Shown here: piece by piece, positions 29,559 through 38,037 of the stretch
Layout of the letters: each line of letters starts with the position of its first letter
How positions within the stretch are numbered: the stretch's first letter is position 1
NCBI GenBank assembly: GCA_030068145.1
Contig: JAPJBO010000248.1
Coordinates: 1 to 64,000 of the forward strand
Length of the DNA stretch: 64,000 bases
Source: Diplonema papillatum
Taxonomy: Eukaryota; Euglenozoa; Diplonemea; Diplonemida; Diplonemidae
Reading direction: 5' to 3'
Notes under the pieces: model-generated
Seen by the model: only the letters and a program-made list of their open reading frames with translations
Told to the model about the DNA's origin: nothing
Databases searched by the model: none
Translations under genes and position numbers: made by a program

Positions 29559-29568
29559 TTACGTCCCT

Positions 29569-29681
29569 TTTGTTTGTGCGCACTTCCTTCAAACCTGTTT
29601 TGTTCATCTAACGGGAGTGAGGATAGTACGCTGCCATCGATCTGTTTTTGTTCTTGACAAATTGCATTTGCTAGACACAAA
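29569..29681 (-). repeat. terminal repeat of copy B, 5' side
   Basis: It matches the other terminal repeats apart from CTAGACACAAA replacing TTAGACACAAAAA at its outer end, where it meets the satellite. Confidence 0.85.
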
Positions 29682-29851
29682 CTGACGTTTGAGGGTTGTC
29701 CCAACTTTTGGATACCAAAAATGGTTGTCCCAACTTTTTGGGTCACCAAAACTGACGTTTGAGGGTTGTCCCACTTTTTTGGATCACCAAAACTGACGTT
29801 TGAGGGTTGTCCCGCTTTTTTGGATCACAAAAACTGACGTTTGAGGGTTGC
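29682..29851. repeat. 41-bp satellite, about four inverted copies
   Basis: Units read ACTGACGTTTGAGGGTTGTC and CCACTTTTTTGGATCACCAAA, the reverse complement of the array at 16010-16735. The array ends abruptly in retroelement sequence at about 29852. Confidence 0.9.
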
Positions 29852-30372
29852 GGCAGAGGGGTGGGCACGTCCCAGCGCAGCGAACGCTGTGCCCGCCGCG
29901 CCGCGTCGTACTGCGGGAACACGTCCCCGCCCCAGTTCTTCCCGTCCCCGGCAGCTGCCCGCGGAAAGCTCGCCTCCAGCACCCCGTGCGTCTCCTCGCC
30001 CCCGGCGAAGCGTGGGCGAGGTGTCAATCCCCCCCACAGCATCGGCGCCCCCAGGGTCCTCATCGAGCCCACCCGGACCTTCCGCTCGGCAGGCAACGGC
30101 GACGGCAGCTGCAGGTCTCGGCACAGGCGGCACAATGTCGACAGCATCGTCCAGAGGGTCTTCCCCCTCTGGTTGGCGGCGAGCCTTCGTATTCCCGGGG
30201 GGGCAGGGACGTCGACCCCGGTGTGGACCTCGAAGTCCACTGCCAGCTCGACGCACGACACCTCGCCCGCGTCGGTCCACCTCAGTGCCGACAGCCAGCC
30301 CTTGAGCGCCCGCATCGCACGGCCGCCGTACGGCCATCTCGGCGGCTCATCCGGAAGGCAACTTTTCACCAC
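29852..30372 (-). pseudogene. C-terminal ELA-x-x-FE module of a LINE-like ORF, truncated
   Basis: About 170 residues closely match the N-terminal part of the ORF at 30455-32134: WPYGGR, KGWLSAL, VELAVDFEVHTG, GKTLWTML, NWGGDVFP. The satellite array replaces everything downstream, so the frame runs into repeat-encoded residues. The upstream side is cut within the DEPPRWPYGG segment. Confidence 0.75.
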
Positions 30373-30390
30373 TTTTCACAGCTTTTCGCC

Positions 30391-30443
30391 GTCTTGTTGC
30401 GTTAGTGGGGAGTCATTTGCAAGCAAATGAGTACCACACTATG
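30391..30443. repeat. palindrome-bearing repeat, copy 1
   Basis: The sequence GTTAGTGGGGAGTCATTTGC continues AAGCAAATGAGTACCACACT, giving an 18-bp perfect palindrome TCATTTGCAAGCAAATGA within a longer imperfect one. The same 50-odd bases occur at 34218-34272 and 62064-62116. Confidence 0.85.
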
Positions 30444-30454
30444 CCAGCTTTTCG

Positions 30455-32134
30455 CTACGTGACTCCAGAAGGGTCACTTTTTCCGCGCTTTCGGCGCGGC
30501 GCAACTCTAGTCGGTTGCAACTGTTCTTGGAAATTACTGACAATTTCATAATCCGAAAAGGAATCGGAATCTTCGCTTTCTCGTTTGCGCCGATAGGCAC
30601 GCCGCGATGCGGAGGACGCGAGTAGCCGGGAAGAGCCGGCGGGAGGGCGCGATCGTTGTGTGACCCGTGGAGGGTCGGAACCAGAATCAGTAAAAGGGCC
30701 CGAGTCAGGGCCTGCCATCGAAGAGGGCCGGGCGGGGCCGGGTGGGCGCGGTGTGTTCGGGCCGGCGAGGCCAGTGCCGTCGTCGCCGAGATCGGCGCGT
30801 CGTCGTCGTCGTGCGCGCAGCGCGGCTGCGGGAGAGGCCGTGGGGGTGCATGGCGCGGGTCGCTTCCTGCCTGCTGGCGGGGGGGCGCGCTTCGGGGGCG
30901 ACTTCGTCGTCCGCCTCCTCCGGCCACGGCTGGTAGGTGTTCCAGGTGGGGACGGCGCGCGCCGCTTCCGGCCTGTGAGGCCGTCGCTCTCGCCTAGGCT
31001 GCGACCGCCACCGCCGCCGCCGCCGCGATCCCCGCCGCGTCCGCTGCCGCGACCGCCGCCGCGTGCGCGGCCGCGACCAGTGCCGCGGCCGCCGCCACCG
31101 TCTCCGTCACTGTCGTCTCCGCCGCCTCGGCCGCCGCGGCCGCGGCCACGGCCGCAGCAGCGGCCGCCACGACCACCGCCACCCCCGTCGCCACTGCTGC
31201 TGTCGCGGCCAGCACCACCCCTGTGATGCCCCCGTCCGCAGCACGCGTCAGCGTTCGGGCAGGTCCCGCATCGCGTCAGCCGATGCGCCCGGCAGCACTG
31301 AATGCGCAGGCCGTCGTCCGGTTGGTGGTGCACCTGGCAGCACTGGTCCACTACAAGGCTGTAGTTTCTCCGCATGCCCGAGCACATTGCGCACTTCTGC
31401 TTCGCGCACGCGTGACAGACGGACTGTGAGCGGAGCAGGGGGTCTGCCTGCGACTCCGGGACGAGCACCGGGAGGCGTGGTCGTTGCGGCATTGGTGTGG
31501 GCTCGGCCCAGCGCGCCGAACGCTGCGCTCGCCTCGTCGCGTCATAGAGCGGGAACACGTCCCCGCCCCAGTTCTTCCCGTCCCCGAGCGCCGCACGCGG
31601 GAAGTTCATCTCCAAGACTTCGAACGTCTCCTCCCCCCCAGCGAAATGTGGCCGCGGTGTCAGACCACCCCACAGCATCGGCGCCCCCAGCGTCCTCATC
31701 GAGCCCACCCGGTCCTTCCGCTCGGCCGGAAGCGGCGACGGCAGCTGCAGTTCCCGACACAGGCGGCACAGCGTCGCTAGCATCGTCCAAAGGGTTTTTC
31801 CCCTTCGGTTGGCGGCGAGGTTCGGGGGGCCCAGGATGTCGTGCCCGGTGAAGACCTCGAAGTCGACGGCCAACTCGATGTTCGACACTTCGCCAGTGTC
31901 CGTCCACTGCAATGCCGACAGCCAGCCCTTCATCGCCCGCATCGTCCGTCCCCCATACGGCCACTTCGGCGGCTCATCCGGTAGGCGCCCGAAGTCAAAC
32001 AGGTGTCGCTCTTCGCGCGCCACGTACACCGACGCCATGAAATGGTGCAAGGCCGCCGCGTCGACCGGCGCGCCTTCCACGATTACCCCGTGCACGCGCG
32101 TACAAGACGGCCACCGCGCACGGTCCGCCCGCAT
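30455..32134 (-). CDS. LINE-derived ORF: ELA-x-x-FE module, Cys/His cluster, Gly/Arg-rich tail
   Basis: The open frame is 559 residues. Residues about 50-230 hold the module shared with 29852-30372 (WPYGGR, KGWLSAL, IELAVDFEVFTG, GKTLWTML, WGGDVFP). Residues about 255-320 are Cys/His-rich (CHACAKQKCAMC, CCQVHH, CCRAHR, CGTCPNADACCGRGHH). A Gly/Arg/Asp-rich region, then Pro/Arg/Ser-rich sequence with basic clusters, follows. I infer the 3' end of a LINE-type polyprotein, 5'-truncated, since no RT is attached and the module lies C-terminal to a zinc knuckle in the relic at 32520-33596. It could have become a free-standing gene. Confidence 0.6.
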   Translation of the reverse strand: MRADRARWPSCTRVHGVIVEGAPVDAAALHHFMASVYVAREERHLFDFGRLPDEPPKWPYGGRTMRAMKGWLSALQWTDTGEVSNIELAVDFEVFTGHDILGPPNLAANRRGKTLWTMLATLCRLCRELQLPSPLPAERKDRVGSMRTLGAPMLWGGLTPRPHFAGGEETFEVLEMNFPRAALGDGKNWGGDVFPLYDATRRAQRSARWAEPTPMPQRPRLPVLVPESQADPLLRSQSVCHACAKQKCAMCSGMRRNYSLVVDQCCQVHHQPDDGLRIQCCRAHRLTRCGTCPNADACCGRGHHRGGAGRDSSSGDGGGGGRGGRCCGRGRGRGGRGGGDDSDGDGGGGRGTGRGRARGGGRGSGRGGDRGGGGGGGRSLGESDGLTGRKRRAPSPPGTPTSRGRRRRTTKSPPKRAPPPAGRKRPAPCTPTASPAAALRARRRRRADLGDDGTGLAGPNTPRPPGPARPSSMAGPDSGPFTDSGSDPPRVTQRSRPPAGSSRLLASSASRRAYRRKRESEDSDSFSDYEIVSNFQEQLQPTRVAPRRKRGKSDPSGVT

Positions 32135-32519
32135 CAGCTTTTCACAGCTTGGTACTGCTTGGGTACGGCCTCCATAGGCCCTGGTTTACCCCTCCTGGCC
32201 CCCTCCCCCACCCCCCCACCCCACCCCCCCCCTCAGGCCCTTGATAACTTGAGAAAAATCGTCTGTCCGGCCGCCGAGGCCCACCCAGCTCGTTTGACCA
32301 CATAATGCTGCCGGTGGCCCTCTGGTGGCCCTTCCTCCTCAATATCCATTTGCACTCTCTGGCCGATGGCGTGATGCGAGATCCGAGAACAAGGAGAAAT
32401 GACTCGAAGGCACCGACGATCGATGGCTGAGACCCAAAATGGCTTTGGCCAAGGTCTATAGTCCTACTTTGAACTTCGGGGACTCTAGACTCCCACCTCG
32501 AACTAAGCATCGCCCGAAC

Positions 32520-33596
32520 TTAGCTTCGCCAGCCTAAAGAGCATACACCCTGTCGCCACTTCCCGGGGAAGGCTGAGGCCCCCGTGTCAGCAAAGCCTAG
32601 GTCGTTGATGGCTCGTGCTAGATATCCTATCTGCAACCCTTTTTCGGCAAACGTTTCCCCAGGCAGCTTGGATCGCGTGTAGGCCTCAAAACCCAAAGCG
32701 AGTTCCACGCCGGTCGTAGGAGAGGGGGGGTGTTGACCCAACGTAGATTCCTTAGCCAGTAGACTAGCGTCGCCGCGAAGCGCGTCCTGATCTGCTTCGT
32801 GAGGAGCTCACGGCTGTCCCTTGCCAGCTCAACGTCATATCTCCCTGCCGCGGCGGAGGCAAGCTCCCAGGGGCGCGTCGTCGCGATATTGCGCTGCGCT
32901 TGCGCCATCTCGATGGAGATGGTCCCGATCAGCTTCTGGACCCTCTCCACGAGTACCGGCGGGGTTCCGATGGGGGGAATCCCCCGTGTGCTCAGGCATA
33001 GGGGCATATTCTGTGCCGCCACTCCTGCGACGTCGAGTCGGCAGCGTAGATTGACCCACCTGCGGGCATTCCCAGAAATAGTGTAGCAGGGTCCCCGGCG
33101 TCCCACCGTCGCAGAACTCGCATACGCCGTCACCCATTCCCCATTTTCTGTTGCACCACTCGCGAGAGTACACCGCTCCTGCGATGCATTTGCGGATTGC
33201 AAAGCTGAGCCTGTCCCCCGTCGCGCGGTTCTGCCACAGTCTGTTCAGCAGGCGCACATCCACCCCCCTCTCGATACCCGAGTAGCCTTGCCTTTGTGTC
33301 GTCAGGTAGCGCCACGCTCGAAGACGCAGGCCCTCACGGACGAAGTGCAGTGCCTCCTTCCCGGAAAAAGGCACGGTCGCACCTTCGAACGATAGCAACT
33401 CGAAACTGTGCCGCTTCGCCGGCAAGAAACGTATCTCCCGAAGGAGATTGGATAGCAGCCCGACGGGGCCCTTTAAGGAGGCGTCAGCCCCGGATACAAG
33501 GAGGGCATCCATTCGCAGCCGAAACCTCTCCTTCTGGTATTGCTTCGCGGCGGTGCGGAGTGAGCTGTACCCGGAGGCGCATGCCGGATCGCACAA
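32520..33596 (-). pseudogene. 5'-truncated, frameshifted LINE C-terminal fragment
   Basis: Three frames succeed one another. From 33596 a frame with RLRAWRYL, RLLNRLWQNRATG, IRKCIAGAVYSREWCNRK and CEFCDGG...HYFWECP gives a C-x2-C...H...C knuckle typical of LINE ORF2 C-termini. From about 33080 a second frame carries VNLRCRLDVAG and YWLRNLRWV. From about 32715 a third frame carries VELALGFEAYT, the same ELA-x-x-FE module seen at 29852 and 30455. At least two frameshifts have broken it. No RT core remains. Confidence 0.7.
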
Positions 33597-33599
33597 GTG

Positions 33600-34200
33600 C
33601 GCCTTCGCAACAAGAAGGACAACAGACGCCTACACGCCACTTACTCGATGCGAGGAAGTAACCGTGCCGGACAGAACGCACGGCGTTGACGAGCCCAGAA
33701 ACACAGGGTCCATGCTGACAATGGTCTAGAAACAAAAGGCGTGTCAGTCGGTGCCTCGGCGAAGAAAGTGAATCCCAGGAAAAATGATTCACAGGAGGAT
33801 CGACGGTGGGGTGTGGTAAATCGTCGACGAAGTGTCATCGACGAGCGAGGGAGAATGTGGCATTGCGACCGTCACGAGTTGCACCACGTCAACAGCGCCG
33901 AGTAACCCTTCCGGAATCAAGCGAAAGGCTGCTCACTCGGGACTCATCATCCTTTTCCTGGGTACCACTGGAGGCTGGGCGGAAGAATTCTCTAAGGTGA
34001 AAAGGTCAAAATCCCCGGGAAAACTGCGGCCCAAAAAAAAACCCTAAAGTGCGAGTTTTGAGGTATTGCGGCCCAAAAAAAAAATTTCTTTTTCCTTGAC
34101 CCACCCCTGGGGACCGCCGTGGACGGTGGCTGTGGGGCTAGGGTCGTGTAGGGGGATAGGGGCACGAAAAAAACTCCAGGAAAACAAAATCAATTCACAA
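33600..34200. other. no gene recognised
   Basis: Intergenic sequence with an A-run at 34073-34083 and no supported ORF. Confidence 0.5.
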
Positions 34201-34217
34201 CTTTTCACAACTTTGCG

Positions 34218-34272
34218 TCGTCTTGTTGCGTTAGTGGGGAGTCATTTGCAAGCAAATGAGTACCACACTATA
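34218..34272. repeat. palindrome-bearing repeat, copy 2
   Basis: It matches 30391-30443 over the core, including the TCATTTGCAAGCAAATGA palindrome. The flanks CACAACTTTTCACAACTTTG and the downstream AAAGTTGTGA suggest a slightly longer repeated unit. Confidence 0.85.
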
Positions 34273-34360
34273 CAACTTTGCAGACCTTTGCAGAGCTCTG
34301 CAGAACAATGTGTCAAACCTAATTATGAAAAGTTGTGATTTTTTGTGCTAAAAAATAGGT

Positions 34361-34937
34361 GGATCACCCCAAAACGTCAGTTTTGGTGACCCAAAAAATT
34401 GGGACAACCCTCAAACGTCAGTTTTCGTGACCAAAAAAGTGGGACAACCCTCAAACGTCAGTTTTGATGATCCAGAAAGTCGGGACAACCCTCAAACGTC
34501 AGTTTTGGTGACCCAAAAAATTGGGGCAACCCTCAAACGTCAGTTTTCGTGACCAAAAAAGTGGGACAACCCTCAAACGTCAGTTTTCGTGATCCAAAAA
34601 GTTGGGACAACCCTCAAACGTCAGTTTTGATGATCCAAAAAAAGTGGGACAACCCTGAACCGTCAGTTTTGGTGATCCAAAAAAGTGGGACAACCCTCGA
34701 ACGTCAGTTTTGGTGACAAAAAATTGGGACAACCCTCAAACGTCAGTGTTCGTGACCAAAAAAGTGGGACAACCCTCAAACGTCAGTTTTGATGATCCAA
34801 AAAAAGTGGGACAACCCTCAAACGTCAGTTTTGGTGACCCAAAAAAGTTGGGACAAAACTCAAATGTCAGTTTTGATGATCCAGAAAGTCGGGACAACCC
34901 TCAACCGTCAGTTTTGGTGATCCAAAACTGAGGACAA
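34361..34937. repeat. 41-bp satellite, third array, about 14 copies
   Basis: Same unit and orientation as 16010-16735 but more diverged: lengths vary from 38 to 43 bp and GACC, GATGATCC and AAAGTCG variants occur. Confidence 0.92.
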
Positions 34938-35205
34938 CCCGCGACCGTGCGGGATGATGGTTTGAAAGTGCAGAAACTGGTCGAGGAAGTCAGGTAAAAA
35001 AATGTCTCCGGCGGCGGCCGCTCGGGACAGAAGCCCGTCGCACTGTCAATTGAGCTACAGTTTGATGCTGTGGCGCGGAAATGTTCGCTCGATTCCGTCC
35101 AACCAGGATTTCGACTACACAATGGGGAAGGTCTGGGGGACCCACCTTTTCGTTTTGCGAAGTCGGTGGGTAGGTGGCCCGCTCAGGAAAAAATCTGTGC
35201 TCCCA
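34938..35205. mobile_element. satellite-linked repeat unit, copy C
   Basis: After the third satellite array the sequence ends with GGTGGCCCGCTCAGGAAAAA and ATCTGTGCTCCCAAAG, as in copy A. Between them lies unrelated or highly diverged DNA. The repeated arrangement satellite, body, common end supports a dispersed unit. Confidence 0.55.
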
Positions 35206-35490
35206 AAGAATCTATGGCGATAATGCAGCGCCGGCGTCGCGGTTATCTCTTCACGTGATGTGTCATGTTTTCGCATCTTCAGCTCGTCTTGATCGCGTTC
35301 AGGCGCGCGTTTAGCGCTTCGCCTCTCCTTCAACTGCTCGTCCAGGTTCATCGGTTGCACGTCGATATTTGCTTCCTTACGGCGCTTGGGGCGATGGCCG
35401 GGGTGTCTTCTGTGGTGCTGCCAAGGTTGATCGTCGCTTCTTCGTCTTCGCTCTGGAGACTGGGTTGCGCACTTCATCCTCAGCTACTTA
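35205..35490 (-). mobile_element. 5'-truncated copy 1 of the Cys/His-tail LINE
   Basis: The minus-strand 3' end is CGCGACGCCGG...GATTCTTTGG. It matches the 3' ends at 35530, 36655 and 36780. The copy extends only into the basic tail region before truncation. Confidence 0.72.
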
Positions 35491-35529
35491 CTGTGATAGA
35501 CTCAGATGGACACTGATAGTTTGGGTTAG

Positions 35530-36650
35530 TTTGGGTTAGAATGCAAAGAATCTGTGGCGATAATCTGCATCACCGGCGTCGCGGTTATCTCTTCGCACGT
35601 GATGTGTCATGCGCTCGCCTCTTAAGCTCGTCTTGATCGTCGCGCTCAGGCGCACGTTTGGTGCCTCGCTTCTCCTCGATTGCTCGTCCAGGTGCATCGG
35701 TTGCGCGTCGATAGTTGCTTCCTTACGGCGGCGCTTGGGCGATGACCGTGTCGTCTTCTGTGGTGTTGCCGAGGTTGATCGTCGCTTCTTCGTCTTCGCT
35801 CTCGAGATTGGGGCTCGCTCTTCGTCCTCAGCTGCCTTCGGAAGCACCAGCACCACGTTGGCGCGCTTCGTTTGCTTCGGCGGGGCGCTGCTGCCGCGGG
35901 GCTTATCAGCTCCGCCTTCTCCGTCGACCCGACCCCTCTCGCTACCGCCGCTCGATGGTGCCCTTTCCGACAGCACTGTCCGGGCCTCCGGCTCCGCAGG
36001 TCCGCGTGCCTCCTGCAGTGCTCGCACGTGGGCATTTCGTGGTCGAGACATCGGTGATGGTGGTTGTTGCAGCTTTCGACGCACGTGGCGCATCGCGTCA
36101 TTTTGTGCACCACGCACATCTTCACCGCGAGGCCTTCGTTCTCGTTGTGGTGGGTCTCACAACACCACGCAACCGTCTTGGCCCGGCGCTTGCACCCGTC
36201 ACACTTTGCTTTCTGGTGCTGATGACACACCCTCCCGCCTTTCGTCTCGTGCCTCGGGATCCCCTCAGGCACGTACCACGGGCCCCCTCAACAGCTTTCT
36301 TTCTGCTTCCTTTCCGTCTCCCCGTCGCGTCGTCGTAGGCCGCCCATCTCGTTGCTCGTCCGGCCCGCTCTGCCCTGTGCATGGAAAGAGGTCCATCCCC
36401 CACGCCTCGCCGGTGAAGGCGTGCCTGCTCGTCCTCAACTGCGTCTCCAGGACTTCCACGTCTCCACGCCGCCGCGAAACATCGGTCTCAGCTCGTACCC
36501 AGTGAGGCATGGTGCTCCCACAACCAATTTTCCACAGCCTCTTCCGGTCCCATTTCTTTTTTTGCTCGAGCGCCTCTCCCATCACCTTCAGCATTCGTGC
36601 TAGCGTCCTCGCACGGATACACAACGGCGTCGTTGCCACAGCACTGCAGG
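35530..36650 (-). pseudogene. 5'-truncated copy 2 with Cys/His-rich domain
   Basis: In shifting frames the minus strand encodes ARTLARML, GDVEVLETQ and WGMDLFPC (compare GKTLWTML, EVLEMNF and WGGDVFP at 30455-32134), then a Cys/His cluster (CHQHQKAKCDGC, CCETHH, CVVHKMTRCATC, CEHCRRH), then basic Ser/Arg-rich sequence. The 3' end is the shared CCACAGATTCTTTGCATTC followed by TAACCCAAACTAACCC. It is homologous to, but clearly diverged from, the ORF at 30455-32134. Confidence 0.68.
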
Positions 36651-36654
36651 ATTT

Positions 36655-36745
36655 GTGTTAGAATGCAAAGAATCTGCAGCATCTCTTCGCACGTGGTGCT
36701 TCGCTTCTTCTTCGATTGCTCGTCCAGGTGCATCGGTTGCGCGTT
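36655..36745 (-). mobile_element. 5'-truncated copy 3, 3' end only
   Basis: Matches the terminal stretch with AATGCAAAGAATCTG and CTCTTCGCACGTG, with an internal deletion, and the segment GATTGCTCGTCCAGGTGCAT. Confidence 0.65.
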
Positions 36746-36779
36746 TCAATCATAGACTACAGATGGACGATGATAGTTT

Positions 36780-36915
36780 GGGTTAGAATGCAAAGAATCT
36801 GTGGCGATAATCTGCATCGCCGGCGTCGCGGTTATCTCTTCGCACGTGATGTGTCATGCTTTCGCCTCTTAAGTTCGTCTTGATCGTCGCGCTCAGGCGC
36901 GCGTTTGGTGCCTCG
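36780..36915 (-). mobile_element. 5'-truncated copy 4, 3' end only
   Basis: About 135 bp match the end of copy 2 nearly base for base (AGAATGCAAAGAATCTGTGG through CGCGCGTTTGGTGCCTCGCTTC in two pieces). The upstream break differs from the other copies, as expected from incomplete reverse transcription. Confidence 0.72.
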
Positions 36916-36917
36916 CT

Positions 36918-36977
36918 TCGCTGATAGACAGGCAGCAAACAATTCGTGGTTCCCGGGGCTAGGCGTGGATCGGCTCA
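36918..36977. mobile_element. half copy of a short inverted-repeat element
   Basis: It holds CTGATAGACAGGCAGCA and a right end CGTGGATCGGCTCAGG, resembling the internal part and right terminus of the element at 40267-40372. Another half copy with GTGAGCCGGCCC and GTGATAGACTGCTG lies at about 44570-44630, and a left end at about 25055-25085. Confidence 0.5.
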
Positions 36978-37372
36978 GGTGGGGGACGGGCAGAGCGGAT
37001 GAAACAGAGCCCCGACACCAAGACGGCTGCGAACACCTCGAGCCGCACTCGGGCCGGGCCGCGCTCGAAGCGAACCCCTTCTGCGCAGCGCGCGTTTCTT
37101 CGAGCCCAGTTCCTGTTCACCGCGCGGAGCGTTCAAGAACAAGAAACCACGAGAACGAGAAAGGAGCGCACAATCTTTTTGCTTTGTGCAGATATCCTAC
37201 CATCTGGGCGCAAAAGGTCACGTTCGCTAATTGAAAAGGTGAGGGCACACAACCACAGAAAAGGGGATGTTGCAAGAACTCGCTCGGGTGCAGATAACTA
37301 ACGGGGAATTAGGTTCAAATAACGGAGGATGCTTGGGGTGTACTGAACCCAGAACCCCGTGCACGCAGCAGC

Positions 37373-37556
37373 TTTTGCAGTTTACTGAGGGAATAGGAGC
37401 AAGACGCATGGCTAGATGAGCACGACCACCTCGAATCGACACCAGGAGAATTCGGGTGGAGCTGGCTTCTACAACTAGTAATATTCCGGCAAAAGGTAGC
37501 ACTCCTCAACTAGCCCGAACCAACAGGATCAAAGAATGTCAGTCACACCTTCCCGA
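37373..37556. repeat. dispersed repeat of about 180 bp, copy 1
   Basis: The sequence GCAAGACGCATGGCTAGATG through GTCAGTCACACCTTCCCGA recurs at 59780-59955 with only a handful of differences. A short inverted piece lies near 56922-56955. No coding potential was seen. Confidence 0.85.
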
Positions 37557-38037
37557 ATATTTTTCCCACCCTCCATCCCCCGCGTGACGTAGTCCCGGCG
37601 GCAGTCATAGCCTCATGGTCGGTGTTCTTCCCAGCAAGAGTCGTTGCTGCCGCCTACCCTCGGATCACTGTACCAAAGTCAAACTCTATGATAGCTACGA
37701 AACTTTGTACTTCCACATTTGACGGCTTTCAGCAACCTTACCGAGTTATACGTCACGCGACAAAGCTGTCGGGAGTCCCTGACGGACGAATACTGCGCAG
37801 AAGTCCGAACTCCAGCAACACTGGCCGGACCCATTGGGAAGGGAGGCGTGTTTCTTTTTCCTGCGGATTGTTTTCGATTATCCACGGTCTCAGTTTTCTG
37901 CCACGCTTCTTCCCTTGCCTCGGGTGCAAGCGGTTCGGCCGAATATGTTACGTTGCGCGCGATTTCGCTACAGGACGAGTGCAGGTATCTCGCCTCCGCT
38001 ACGTTACGTTGCGGCTTCGAGAAGTGCGCCGGTCTAA
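37557..38037. other. 3' flank of the membrane-protein gene, no gene seen
   Basis: Moderate GC with scattered stops. It probably includes the 3' untranslated region of the minus-strand gene at 38038-39942. Confidence 0.5.

Larger units (their letters stand above)
25806..29681 (-). mobile_element. VIPER/TATE-like tyrosine-recombinase retrotransposon, copy B
   Basis: Same structure as copy A, offset by about 7.0-7.2 kb, with terminal repeats at 25819-25930 and 29569-29681. gag and recombinase are intact. RNase H has a private deletion of about 20 bp near 26178. Both ends abut 41-bp satellite sequence: the left flank ends GGATCACAAAAA and the right flank begins AAACTGACGTTTGAGG, so the insertion falls at CACAAA, which the element end also carries. 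No target duplication beyond this shared motif is seen. Confidence 0.87.

Noticed and set aside
35000-35060. Similarity to a diplonemid spliced-leader (CTACAGTTT)
   Set aside because: Only nine bases match my memory of the leader, with no surrounding structure; not enough for an RNA gene call.
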